A stretch of 64,000 nt of DNA, taken from the NCBI GenBank assembly GCA_035079385.1, contig JAVHKY010000046.1:2356001-2420000 (forward strand), read 5' to 3'. Each line of letters starts with the position of its first letter. The stretch's first letter is position 1. The translations under genes were made by a program, and so were the position numbers. The DNA comes from Aspidiotus rigidus. Taxonomy: Eukaryota > Arthropoda > Insecta > Hemiptera > Diaspididae. Below are positions 1-11,299 of this stretch, piece by piece. The notes beneath the pieces were generated by a model. It ran no database searches. It was not told where the DNA came from and was given only the letters and a program-made list of their open reading frames with translations.

Positions 1-105
1 TGATTGTGATGTGTAAGTTTTCATCGGCCAGTAGTTCAGCGATTATAATGAAGAACAAATGGTACAGAAGCGAAACTCAGGAAAATTGTTGGAACCCTTC
101 TCGTG

Positions 106-137
106 ACGGGCGGAGACTCTTTCTATTCTCCGCCCGT
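106..137. other. Perfect 11-bp hairpin
   Basis: ACGGGCGGAGA at 106-116 is the exact inverse of TCTCCGCCCGT at 127-137, with a 10-nt loop. The right arm continues into a dispersed repeat whose second copy near 21.24 kb lacks the left arm, so the hairpin is specific to this copy. It may be a chance product of a repeat boundary; no function can be assigned. Confidence 0.6.
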
Positions 138-328
138 TGATGGCTTCTTAGACGAAAGTGTTTTCGGTACTTTGTTTGTTTTATTTCTGCGGCTTTTTGC
201 AAATTCTCCTCGTACATTTACTCTTGTAGTGTTTGTCGGTTTTCATTCATTTACCCATTGTGGTAATCGTCGTTCTCAATATGTCGGGCCGTAACTTGCA
301 GGAACGAATCGATTCAAGTAATATTAAT
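121..328 (+). repeat. Dispersed repeat, copy A (partner at 21240-21402)
   Basis: The stretch from TTCTATTCTCCGCCCG through the TCGGGCCGTAACTTGCAGGA region recurs in the same orientation at 21240-21402 with scattered substitutions. The second copy lacks about 36 bp present here near 230-265. Neither copy has a long ORF. It is probably part of an unidentified dispersed repeat family. Confidence 0.75.
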
Positions 329-526
329 ATTAATATTCAAGAATATCACGCATTACCAATGTTGATTGCGCATTTGACAATGTTGATTGCGCATTTGAAG
401 ACATTTCTCAAACAACTGAAGAAAAGAACAAAGCCAAACATTCCCAATCACTAGTTCTTTACAGGTTGTGGCTTTTCAACTAGCTCATCTACTCGCACAC
501 TATACAAAAAAAGCTCGTCGCTTACT
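329..526. other. Short non-coding stretch before the first MITE
   Basis: AT-rich sequence with a small imperfect direct repeat (GTTGATTGCGCATTTGA occurs twice near 361-398). No gene signal seen. It ends with the left TSD of the following hAT-type element. Confidence 0.5.
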
Positions 527-873
527 CAGGGTTGCAAAAAATTAGATTTTTTTTTTAAAAGAACAAAAAATGTGTTTTTTTTTAGTTTAAAACGTTTTCT
601 TTTGTATAAAACTGCGTTGGAGATTGATATTCTTTCTCCAGAGTTTAAAACAGTGTTTTAAACATGTTTAGAACAGCATTTCGTTTTAAACATAATGACC
701 TTGCGCTTATTGCGGGATTTCTTTAGGTTTTTGCCTTAGACACTCACACTTTCTTGTGCGTGAGTACGCGTGACTTTGAATTCATGACGTGCCATCCATG
801 TTTTAAACTTTTTTTCTCAAATTCCAATGTTTAAAACGTTTGAAAAAATTTCGTTTAAAACATCGCAACCCTG
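527..873. mobile_element. hAT-type MITE with 8-bp TSD
   Basis: The element begins CAGGGTTGC and ends GCAACCCTG, a terminal inverted repeat typical in sequence of hAT elements. It is flanked by perfect 8-bp direct repeats CGCTTACT at 519-526 and 874-881; 8 bp is the hallmark TSD length of hAT transposases. At 347 bp, with only T-rich filler and repeated TTTAAAACGTTT-like motifs, it is non-autonomous. A related end occurs near 19870. Confidence 0.85.
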
Positions 874-881
874 CGCTTACT

Positions 882-2822
882 ACTTGCTAGTGCGTTGACA
901 AACCTTTTATTGAAGTATTGAAAAGAAGAAACTTTTTCCAAGACTGACTGTATAAAAATTTGAAAAATACCAAGCAAAAATAAAATTAGCGAAGACGGTG
1001 CAAAAATTGCAAAATTGGCTTGTAAAAATAAAATCTTAGGTGACTCCAAGCATGTACAATATAACGATGGTCTCGTGCACAATGCAGCTAAGTCGCAAAA
1101 ATGTGTTTTTTCAGGAGAGCATTTTTAATTTTCCTTAACTTTACAATCCAGATTGAGGCAACACTGTTCAACATAGAAACTTTGTGAAAGCAGGTTTACA
1201 AGCTGTCAACATTACCTTTTCTGAAAAATGAAATTTGAATAACGAGGATTAATTTTTGCCCCTACTATCAATCATTCAAGAAAAAAAGGGGGTGTACTTA
1301 GCACTTTTGTAACCTAGTGTTCTATACTTAGCACCTTCAATAATTCACTTAGCACTTATGTTCTCAAAGGTATCACATGTAGCACCTTTGAGAACTAAAA
1401 ATTCTTGCGGTACTCCATGCCTTCAAATAACTGAAATTCAATGAAAATGTAGAACAGGGTGCCAGGTGTAAAATACATGCCAGGTGTAAAAATTTGGCAG
1501 AGTAGATATGTTAGTTTTGATGATTTTGTAAATATTATTAAAAAAGGGAGGAATACTTTATTAGAGATTGCAAATACAATTATTCTATTGAGGAAAGAAA
1601 TGTGTACTAGTCAGCGAGATTCGGATGATTATAATATATTTGAAGTTGAATGTGAGTCTGTTGTTGATAAAATTATATAGTAGCAATAAAAGTGACCCAA
1701 TTTCAAATTCATGTATGGATCTCAATAAAAGTGATAAAAGAAATATTAAGTTTCAAGATGGCATAGATAAATGTCTTGATGATGAAACTGTATTACAATT
1801 GAACAAACGCGTTTTGTCAACTTTTGGTGAAACTGATACAACTTCTCAATTATTTTCAAATGATTTTCATCTCGAATCATATCTACTGTTCATAAAAGTA
1901 ACACGATTGAGCAAGATTCTAGTGATTGTAGGTAGTATAGTTGAAGCTAAGTGGGAGTCTATTATTGATAATTTGAGTATTGAGCAACATTCTAATGATT
2001 GTAGTGTAGCTAGTTGAAATAGAATGTGAGTCCATTGTTGATAGTTCAAATATTAGTACAAGTAGCAATAAAAGTGATGATTGTTATCGCGAGCCACTAG
2101 CGCTCCCTCTGAACAACTCACGCACTCACCCAGAGACTGGAAGCCCATGACTGCCTCTTCCTTCAGGAATGCACGCTTTGTATATACTTCAGTATACAGT
2201 CTTTAGTGATGGTCGACGGTAGTCAATATATGAACAGTGACATTTCAAATTCAATATTATGGATAGCACATGATGATGTGATGATGAAATTAATTGTGTT
2301 GCTATTTGACAAAGACATTTCTTTTGCTCCTGGTGAGTGGGGAAAATCAAGGTCCTTGTTCATTTCTTTATGATACTCATGCTGAAGCGCGATCTCTTTT
2401 CCTTCATATCTACTTATTGAAATTCCTTTGTTCTTGCTTTGAGAAAATACAATTTAGTACAACTCGAAAAATTATATTCATATCCAGTCCTCATTTGTTG
2501 TTGAAAGTCTCCATCGTCATTTCATCTTGGTGAATGCAATTACTCAGTTTCCTTTGAATGACATGCTTAAAAGAAACACTTCCACACCAACATACAAGAC
2601 CATCTAATTCCATAAAATTATTCCTTTTGCTAGCTCTCATGAAAAAACGTTGTACTGGTAGTTAATGGCTAGCACTTTTTTGAGTTAATTTAGGCTGATT
2701 TGCGCTGAATTAGTCGAAAAATGGATTAGCTAAGTGACACTTCATCCACGAGCTAATGGCTAAGCTACTTTGTGTTTGAAAAACGGCGGGCTAGGTAATT
2801 CGTAAGCTGATATAAAGCTAAG
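882..2822. other. Non-coding AT-rich region
   Basis: No gene recognised on either strand. Short ORFs are present (for example 1625-2017 plus) but show no domain, no homologue I recognise, and skewed low-complexity composition. There are local repeats such as CCAGGTGTAAAA near 1461-1490 and repeated GCACTT near 1300-1390. Confidence 0.5.
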
Positions 2823-2958
2823 CTGCCGTAAAAAGTTGCATTGACGTATATCCAAATCAACGATCAGGAAGAAATATTCTTATATAATCGTTAGAAAGAT
2901 ACTAGGTATTTGTATGATTGTCAATTTGGATATACGTCAATGCAACTTTTTACGGCAG
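2823..2958. mobile_element. Palindromic MITE with 35-bp inverted repeats
   Basis: The arms 2823-2857 and 2924-2958 are perfect inverse complements, starting CTGCCGTAAAAAGTTGCATT. The flanks carry TAAG on both sides, a candidate 4-bp TSD. The 66-bp centre has no ORF. The same arm sequence, diverged, occurs at 18307 and inverted near 19020-19075, so this is a repeat family. The mobilising superfamily is not identifiable from the ends alone. Confidence 0.8.
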
Positions 2959-3971
<1,013 letters not shown>

Positions 3972-4138
3972 GGGGTCGCAATGGGGCCAGTAGTGGGAGA
4001 TCTGCGGGTCTACAAGATTCCCGTTTAGTGGGAATCTGCTACCATTTGCTGGAGCTCAAGCCCAATCCGCAACCTTCACGTGGTGACCCTGTTACGCCAA
4101 GCAACATAGTTGGGCGGCAACAAATGTGGATGGACGTA

Positions 4139-4278
4139 GGAGAAGGAAAACTCCGTCAGATAAACCACTATGGAGAAGGAAAACTCCAAACGCCAAACCA
4201 TAAGGGAGAAGGAAACTCCAACAAAAAATCCCAGCCATAGCTGTTTTGCCACAAGAAGGCATGGGGAAGGACAACCCC
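4139..4278 (+). promoter_or_regulatory. Four leader hairpins with constant loop and varying stem
   Basis: Stem-loops at 4139-4154 and 4172-4187 (both GGAG, loop AAGGAAAA, CTCC), 4205-4219 (GGAG, loop AAGGAAA, CTCC) and 4263-4278 (GGGG, loop AAGGACAA, CCCC). The stem changes are compensatory while the AAGGA loop is retained. Related hairpins lie in the leader of the second element. They lie upstream of the inferred ORF1 start and could be RNA-protein binding or translation-control elements; function is inferred only. Confidence 0.7.
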
Positions 4279-4391
4279 GAACAAAAAACCGTCAACCAGG
4301 GCAGACAGTCACCCCTGCCCTGGGATCATCTCCACAGGATACCTCACTCAAAGCAGTTAGAGCGGCCTGCGAACTAATAAAAGCTCATAGA

Positions 4392-5037
4392 ATGGAAAGG
4401 ATGATGAAGGACAAGGTAAGCGTGCTGGATTCGGAACCAGCAAACCGGCAGCAGGCGTCGACGCACTCTGGCGTCCTGCGGTCGTCAGCAAATGAAGAGG
4501 CGAAGTTGGATGTACCGGCAAGGATGACGGACCTGGTAGGAGAGGACCAAGCGGCTCTCCACCAGACGAACCCACCGCAAGGAAGAAAAGTGACGAAGGA
4601 AAAGTCTGGGGAGACATTGGCGGCAATACCCTCTTGGCAGAGCATTAAAGCACATGCTAACGAGAGGGTACCAACCTCCTCAGACAATGAAAGAGAGGAA
4701 GATGGGGATTCCCTATACGGCACTCCTCGGCGACTGAAGAAGAGGAAGAAGACCACGTCGCCTGAGTTCCATATGGATCTCTCCCTTGCTGCGTCGAATC
4801 TGCCCGGCGGGAAGCTTAGGAAGGAAAATGCTTCCCTCAAGGCCCAGCTGGCGACGGCGCAGCGGGAGATACATAAGAGGGACCTGCAGATAGTGAAGAT
4901 GGGGGAGGAGCAGAAGCAACAGCGGCTACTCATTGAGGACCTGCAAAAGCAGGTGTCCCAGCTGAAGCAGCTGCTCCAACAGCCAAAGCTCCCCCCTGCA
5001 AAGTCTGTCACAGCAACAGCAACAGCAGCAGCAGCAG

Positions 5038-5075
<38 letters not shown>

Positions 5076-6233
5076 CAACAACAACAACAGCAGCAGCAAC
5101 GACGACTGCAGCTACAACAGCAGCAGCAACGACAGCAACAGCAACGACGACTGCAGCTAGAACAGCAGCAGCAACGACAACTGCAGCTACAACAGCAGCA
5201 GCAACGACAACAGCGACCACAATTGCCAGCACCGGTGCCATTGCCACAACAAGGCCAATGGACCACAGTGGTTAATGGCAGGAAGAAGAAGAAGAAGGAA
5301 GATGCTGCATCTACAAGCACCCCTGCAGGTTCTTCTGGGGCACGCATGGCGGAGAGGGCGGCCACCTACAGCCAGGTCGCCTCGCAGCGTGCAACAGGGA
5401 GAGCCAGAATGCAGGGGCAGGAAGCTGCAAGGGTCCCATCCACCCCTCTGGCACCCAAGAGGACAAAGCAGCTCCAGCTCCTCAAGAAGCGTATGCCCCG
5501 CGGTCAGGCAGTAGTCATCTCCAAAAAAGATGAAGGGGTGACCTATACTGACCTGATTCGCGAGGCTAGAGCAAAGGTCTCCCTGGCGGGGACTGGTGTA
5601 AAGATCACCGCATCCCGCCATACCAAGAAGGGAGAAATGGTAATCGAGCTGCAGGCTGGCACAGAAGAAAGTGTGGAAAATTTTGCCAGCCAAGTCCAAG
5701 CGGCTCTTGGGCCAAAAGCGGAAGTCCGAAGACCACAACGGAAGACAGTCCTTCTTATACTTGGTATAGAAGGGACTGTCTCCAAGGAGGAAATCCAACG
5801 GGCAACTGGGGTAGAAAGCGAGGCTAAAGTCCTCAACCTCAGTGCCATGGGCCGCGGGTGCCAGATGGCTCGAGTCCAGGTGCCAATCTCCGTAGCAGTG
5901 GAAATGCTACAGAAGAAGGAGATTGTCATTGGCTGGAGCCAGTGCAGGGTTCGCTCCCTGGAGAGAAAAGAAAGCCAGCCACGCTGCTATAAATGCCTGC
6001 GACGAGGGCACTTAGCAGCTAGCTGTGCTGGGAAGGAGGTAGGTAGTGGCTGCTACCGGTGCGGAGAAGAGGGGCACAAGCTCCGGGACTGCACAAATGA
6101 TCCCAAATGCCCGGTTTGCAGCCAAGAAGAAGGACGGAGTTCTAACCATGTGGTCGGCAGCCAAGGATGCCTGGGTGCCCCTGAGCCACGCAGTACCAAG
6201 CGTGGCAGTAGGGGGCAGGAACGCCGACCATAG
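4392..6233 (+). CDS. ORF1 (Gag-like) of R1-clade element 1
   Basis: Nucleic-acid binding Gag-like protein of 613 aa. The frame is open from an ATG at 4170, but that region overlaps the leader hairpins, and alignment with ORF1 of element 2 begins at MKDKVSVLDS, so I place the start at ATG 4392. In order: an acidic, low-complexity N-terminus; a conserved NLPGGKLRKENA motif leading into a coiled coil (about residues 137-205); a Gln/Arg-rich tract encoded by CAG/CAA repeats (about 225-275); a core with TYTDLIREARAKV; and three C-terminal cysteine knuckles, CYKCLRRGHLAASC (codon 5985 onward), CYRCGEEGHKLRDC and a CPVC...H...C variant, a pattern typical of R1-clade Gag. It ends TAG two bases before the ORF2 ATG. 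Confidence 0.88.
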
Positions 6234-6235
6234 AG

Positions 6236-9200
6236 ATGGTGAGAATAATACAATTTCTCCAAGTCAACCTCCAGCACTCTCGCCAAGCTCAAGATCTGCT
6301 GTGGCAGAGAGTGACTGAACTGGGGGTTGACATAGTCATCGGGAGCGAACCCTACGACGTGGATGGGATTGGGGGATGGTACACAGACCGTACTGGCTGG
6401 GCGACCATTTGTGTGTGCCCTGACTGCCCAATCGCAGCAGGACAGGTAGAGAAAGGGGAGGGGTATGTAGCTGTGGTACTTGGGAAGATCACAGTCTACA
6501 GCTGTTACTTCTCCCCTAACCGACCACTTGAAGAGTTTGAAGACTACCTGAACCTGCTGGATGATAGTATATCCAGGAGACGCGGAGAGGAATGCATAGT
6601 GGCCGGTGACTTCAACGCCTGGTCAGAGGAATGGCGCTCCAGCCGGACAGACCCTAGAGGATACGCCCTAGGGGAGTGGATTGCCGACAAAGGACTACAA
6701 GTGATGAATGTTGGCACCACTCCCACTAGATTCCATCAGGGCTATGGGTCCCGAGTGGATGTCACCTTCGCGTCACAAGGCCTGGCCCGCTGGATCAAGG
6801 GCTGGGCGGTACTGGATGAGGAGTCAGGGAGCGACCATCGGTACATCAGCTTTTCCCTCCACCGTGAAGCTGAGGTCGCTGCTCCACAAAAGCTGGGAAG
6901 AAAATGGGCAACCAGGAAGCTAGATAAAGATCAGCTACAAGCTAGCTACCTGGTCCTCACCTGGAATGATCAAGAGGAGGAAGAACAGGACACAGAGGTG
7001 GCAGTGAACTCAATGCTCCGCACAGTAACGCGTGCTTGCGACACTGCCATGCCCAGATGCGGTCCACCAAAGAAGAGAGGGCCAGTGTATTGGTGGACCG
7101 ACAAAATTGCCCAACTCCGCAAGGAGAGCAACCATCAGCGCCGGATATATCAGCGTAGTAGAGGCCGCGAAGAGGCGCAGATGGTTGCTGGGCAATACCA
7201 GCAGGCTCGGAAAAGGTTAAAGGCTGCAATAAAACAGAGCAAGAAGCAACGTTGGGATGAGCTCTGCAGCCTTGCGGATGAAGACCCCTGGGGCAAACCC
7301 TACAAAGTTATAATGAAGAAACTAGGGGGTCCGTCCGCAACGAGCCGAATGGAGCCAGAGGCGGTGGAAAGAGTGATTGATACACTGTTTCCACAAGGCC
7401 CGCCACTTATGGTTACGCCACCACAAGTGGAGGAGGACGTGCCCCTCTTTAGTACCGAGGAGATTAATGCAGCCGTTCAAAGGCTGCATGGTAAGCAATG
7501 GAGAGCTCCTGGACCAGATGAAATACCCAACGCGGTGTGGAGCTCTCTCCACGTAGTGGACCCCTCTCTGCTGCCTAGTGCTTTCAATATGGCACTGGCA
7601 GAGGGGGTGTACCCAAAACGTTGGAAAAAGGCCAGGCTGGCACTGATAGAGAAGAAGGACAAACCGCCTGGCCTGCCGTCCTCCTACCGACCGCTCTGCC
7701 TGCTCGACACCGTCGGCAAGATATTTGAGCGGGCAGTGGTAACGCGGTTGGAGAACCACTTAGTGTCCAAAAAGATAATTTCTGGAAGTCAGTACGGTTT
7801 TAGAGCCGGACGCTGTACTTCAGATGCCGCAATCAAGCTGAAGAAGGTAGCTTCTGCGGCAATGAAGAAGCGACGGTTCTGCGCAGCTGTCAGCCTCGAC
7901 ATAAAGAATGCGTTTAATTCCATTCCGTGGCAGAAGATCTTGAAGATGCTACAAAACGCAAGGGTGCCTGGTTACCTACTAAGGATCATCTGCAGTTACC
8001 TAAACTGCAGAGAGATTGTAGCAGAGACGTCTGCTGGCACAGTGAAGAAAAGTGTAACATGCGGTGTTCCTCAGGGCTCTGTTTTGGGGCCCACATTGTG
8101 GAACATCGCATTCAACGGCCTTTTTAAGATCAAGCTACCACCAGGGGTACAGCTTATATGCTATGCCGACGATACACTGGTGGTTGGCTCTGCCGACACT
8201 GTTGCCGAGGTGGAGACCAAGGTGAACCAGGCGCTAGAGGCTGTGACCCGTTGGATCGAGTCGGCCGGATTAAGCTTGGCAGTAGAAAAGACGGAGGCCA
8301 TTATATTCACGACCCGTCGAAAGTTTAATCCACCCACCTTTCGCCTGCAAGGTGTGGCTATTGAGAACAAGAAAGTACTAAAATATCTGGGGCTCTGGTT
8401 CGACAGTAAGCTAAGCTTCCGTCACCACTTCAAGATGGTGGCGGAGAAAGCTGCCAGGGTGGTGACACGGTTGTCCCACCTAATGTCGAACCAGGGAGGA
8501 CCTAGAGAAGCTGTAAGAAGACTCTATATAAGTGTAGCAATATCGGTCCTCCTTTATGGAGCCCCAGTCTGGGCCGACTCCATGAAGATTGCACATAGAC
8601 GAAAAGAAATGGAAAAAATCCAACGAAGAGCTGCGCTTAGGTGTGTTAGTGCCTACCGCACTGTGTCGACGGATGCTCTTTGCGTATTAGCACGAACGCC
8701 GCCAATTGAGCTGCTTGCGGAAGAGCGAGCAGCGGTGTTCGAGGCAAAGAAGAAGACAAGGACCATCAATCAAGCCTTGCGGGTCAAGCAGGAGGCCAGG
8801 CGCTCCTTGCTTGCCAAATGGAAAGAGCAACTCGCCCAAACAGGAAAGGGTGAGTGGACCCGCGTGCTAATACGTGATCTTGACCAGTGGATGGACCGAG
8901 ACCATGGCCAGTTGAACTTTCATCTCACACAAATGATGAGTGGCCATGGGTGCTTCAACAAGTACCTACACAAAATGGGGAAAGTTGAGCAACCGTCGTG
9001 TTCACACTGTCAGGAGCGGAATGATGACCCACAACACACCATCTTCAAGTGCGAGGCGTGGAGACGTGAGCGGGGTGAGCTAAAACGGTCTCTTGCTGAG
9101 ATCGGGGAAGATGAAGAACTCACCCCAGGTAATCTGGTTCCATGCATGCTCAGAACAACGCAGGCATGGAACTATGTATCTACATTTGCCGCTAAGGTAA

Positions 9201-9241
9201 TGAAGAAGAAAATGAACGCGGAATGGGAGCGGCAGATGTAG
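6236..9241 (+). CDS. ORF2 endonuclease-reverse transcriptase of R1-clade element 1
   Basis: 1001 aa. The N-terminal endonuclease/exonuclease/phosphatase-type domain (about residues 1-225) carries IQFLQVNLQHS, GDFNAWSEEW and GSDHRYISF, motifs of the apurinic-like endonuclease that nicks the target. A linker with WWTDKIAQLRKE leads to the reverse transcriptase (about 400-760) with SSYRPLCLLDTVGK, GFRAGRCTSDA, SLDIKNAFNSIPW, GVPQGSVLGP and the catalytic YADD at 643-646. A CxxC...H...C finger (CSHC at about 922) lies near the C-terminus; no RNase H is present. All of this is R1-like. Start ATG 6236 follows the ORF1 stop by 2 nt (TAGAGATGG). The sister ORF has CAG where this one has its TAG stop. 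Confidence 0.93.
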   Translation: MVRIIQFLQVNLQHSRQAQDLLWQRVTELGVDIVIGSEPYDVDGIGGWYTDRTGWATICVCPDCPIAAGQVEKGEGYVAVVLGKITVYSCYFSPNRPLEEFEDYLNLLDDSISRRRGEECIVAGDFNAWSEEWRSSRTDPRGYALGEWIADKGLQVMNVGTTPTRFHQGYGSRVDVTFASQGLARWIKGWAVLDEESGSDHRYISFSLHREAEVAAPQKLGRKWATRKLDKDQLQASYLVLTWNDQEEEEQDTEVAVNSMLRTVTRACDTAMPRCGPPKKRGPVYWWTDKIAQLRKESNHQRRIYQRSRGREEAQMVAGQYQQARKRLKAAIKQSKKQRWDELCSLADEDPWGKPYKVIMKKLGGPSATSRMEPEAVERVIDTLFPQGPPLMVTPPQVEEDVPLFSTEEINAAVQRLHGKQWRAPGPDEIPNAVWSSLHVVDPSLLPSAFNMALAEGVYPKRWKKARLALIEKKDKPPGLPSSYRPLCLLDTVGKIFERAVVTRLENHLVSKKIISGSQYGFRAGRCTSDAAIKLKKVASAAMKKRRFCAAVSLDIKNAFNSIPWQKILKMLQNARVPGYLLRIICSYLNCREIVAETSAGTVKKSVTCGVPQGSVLGPTLWNIAFNGLFKIKLPPGVQLICYADDTLVVGSADTVAEVETKVNQALEAVTRWIESAGLSLAVEKTEAIIFTTRRKFNPPTFRLQGVAIENKKVLKYLGLWFDSKLSFRHHFKMVAEKAARVVTRLSHLMSNQGGPREAVRRLYISVAISVLLYGAPVWADSMKIAHRRKEMEKIQRRAALRCVSAYRTVSTDALCVLARTPPIELLAEERAAVFEAKKKTRTINQALRVKQEARRSLLAKWKEQLAQTGKGEWTRVLIRDLDQWMDRDHGQLNFHLTQMMSGHGCFNKYLHKMGKVEQPSCSHCQERNDDPQHTIFKCEAWRRERGELKRSLAEIGEDEELTPGNLVPCMLRTTQAWNYVSTFAAKVMKKKMNAEWERQM

Positions 9242-9812
9242 AGCCACGTTATGGCCTCTCACATCTACGTGTACCATCCCCCATACTGCTGCTGCTGCTG
9301 CCACATCATCTCTCGCCAGCATCAGTACCGCCACATACAGGGCGCTCAGGAGAGAGCGCCCCACAGAAGAAAAAAAAAAAAGATAAAAAACAAAAGGGCA
9401 AGCACAGAACAACCCAAGAAGAAGAAGAGGAGGAGGAAGAAACCCCCGCCTGAGAAGCCAGAGTCGCGAACCATTGCTGGTGAGCTCCTAGTGAGTTCCC
9501 AGTGGTGACTGAAAGCTCTGGTGGAGGAGTTGATACGCGCGCGTCCATGGTACAGGACTATCTGAATTCCAGGTTGAGTGCTGAGCGCTCCCTCGGTCAG
9601 TAGGGTAGACCCCTGTAGTGGCCTCATTGACGGACATTGCACAGCGCACGGAACCCCAGGAGAAATGGAGCCAGGCTACTCTCAATTCGAGCCCTCTGGA
9701 CTACCGACGCAATGCCCTAAGGGGTGGATACCGGTGCCGGAGGTGCGGTTTTTCGGGGACCACTTTGGGCGTGCGTGCACGCTCATACGCCCCCGTCTCT
9801 CTTTCAAAGGCG
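9242..9812 (+). other. 3' UTR of R1-clade element 1
   Basis: Starts just after the ORF2 stop; the first 60 nt still align with the coding C-terminal extension of element 2. It contains CTG and GAAGAAG runs and an A-rich stretch near 9366-9400. It ends AAAGGCG directly against the ATT array. No poly(A) tail or separate polyadenylation signal was identified at the junction. Confidence 0.75.
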
Positions 9813-10078
<266 letters not shown>

Positions 10079-10783
10079 CTCCCCCCTAAGGTACCACCTT
10101 GACGCGGTGGGGGGGCCTACGTGGTGTGTCGTCTGTTCTCTGATGGCAGCGTGCTCTGGGCTGTGGCTTTGCTGGGCGTTGGCGTGTTTGTGGATGGGGT
10201 GACAGGCGAGTGTGCGGCACAGATTTGAATGCGTGGGATGATGAATGAATGAAGAGGTCCGGTTCCGGGTGCCATTGACTGGGCTGACCCCCCGGGCTGT
10301 GCGTCACCTGGAATCGAGGGGTTCATTGGCACAACAGGCTGACCGCATTGGGCTGCTACATGAACTCTGTCTCGCGCGAGTAGTTGCGGTCTGGGCGTGC
10401 TGACTGGGCTGGCCACCCGGGATGCGCTGCTGGGCCTATAAACTGGGATGGCGTCTTGTGCTGGGAGGGTGCACATTTGGGTGGTTCTGGTGGGTTCCCT
10501 CCATGGTGCGGCGTCTTGTGCCTGTATGGTGCTACGCTGTGCCGGGTGGGTGCGTATTGGGGCTGCTCTGGTGGGTGCCTTCTGTGGTGCTTGACTGAGC
10601 TGAGTTGTCTGGTACCCTTGTGAATGCTGGGGTACTGGACTTGAGTGCCGAATGTGAGGATAGTGAGGTGTTGGCTGCGACTGTTTCACTTTCTGTCTGC
10701 TTCTGGTCGGCGTTTGGTGGCGTTATGGTTTGGTGGCGGGTTGCTGTTGGGGTGCGGGTGGGGCGCTGCAACTAAGAGTACTA

Positions 10784-11151
10784 GGAGAAGGATACTCCGA
10801 GGCTAATTAAACCGTAGGGAAGGAAACCCTATACTTTTTTAAAAAACCACCTGTCTCCTTGCAGGCTAGGGCACGGGCTCATAGGATAAGAGAAGGACAA
10901 CCCCGACAGAAAACCGTCAACTGGTGTAGGCAGTCACACCTGCATCAGGATCATCTTCATGTATGGGGTTACGTACTGTCTGGTGGCACTCACGTCCTGT
11001 ATGAATGGGGTTACGTACTGCTTTCATAGCCTTCACGTCCTGTTTGTATGGGGTTACGTATCGCCATCTGGACCTTCACGTCCCATACCACTCTATTTGC
11101 CTGGCCCTGGTGGAGTCTCTTCCAGTGACTAGGTAGGAGATGGAAAACTCT
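10784..11151 (+). promoter_or_regulatory. Leader hairpins of R1-clade element 2
   Basis: Hairpins at 10784-10798 (GGAG, loop AAGGATA, CTCC), 10815-10831 (TAGGG, loop AAGGAAA, CCCTA) and 11136-11151 (GGAG, loop ATGGAAAA, CTCT with one G-T pair). A fourth homologous site at 10889-10904 keeps the AAGGACAA loop and the CCCC arm but has lost pairing on the left. They match the element 1 series in loop and differ by compensatory stem changes. Confidence 0.65.
10963..11090 (+). repeat. Three tandem 42-43-bp units in the element 2 leader
   Basis: ATGGGGTTACGTA starts at 10963, 11005 and 11048; each unit then carries a CACTCACGTCC/CTTCACGTCC core. Short tandem repeats in 5' leaders of non-LTR elements often have promoter activity, but nothing here proves that. 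Element 1 has only a weak trace (AACCTTCACGTGG near 4071). Confidence 0.7.
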
Positions 11152-11299
11152 GACAATGAAAACCCGGTCATAGCCGTAAGGTGTGTGCCTTTCCCTGCGA
11201 GGACCAAGCAGCTCGCGGGGGAAGTATGGTTCTGCAAGATGATCTGGGAAGGCGGAAGCAGCTTCCTAGACGACGCCTCACACTGCAACTTATTTACAG

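Larger units (their letters stand above)
3972..9812 (+). mobile_element. R1-clade non-LTR retrotransposon, copy 1
   Basis: A bicistronic element of about 5.8 kb: leader, Gag-like ORF1 (4392-6233), ORF2 with AP-type endonuclease and reverse transcriptase (6236-9241), and a 3' UTR. It sits between ATT arrays, upstream ending at 3971 and downstream starting at 9813. The 3' junction reads GGCG then ATT repeats; the sister element at 16931 ends AAGCG/ATT in the same way. R1-clade elements are known for sequence-specific targets, including microsatellites for some members. The lack of RNase H and the C-terminal CCHC-type finger fit R1. Both ORFs are open, so the copy is recent or still functional. 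No TSD can be recognised inside a microsatellite. Confidence 0.9.

Noticed and set aside
855..1082. 75-codon minus-strand ORF
   Set aside because: Partly inside the hAT-type MITE, no recognised domain, AT-driven composition.
4385..5365. 326-codon minus-strand ORF rich in Cys and Ala, and similar minus-strand ORFs opposite the Gln tract at 11808-12539
   Set aside because: Antisense readings of CAG/CAA-rich coding sequence of ORF1; no domain and no independent start context.
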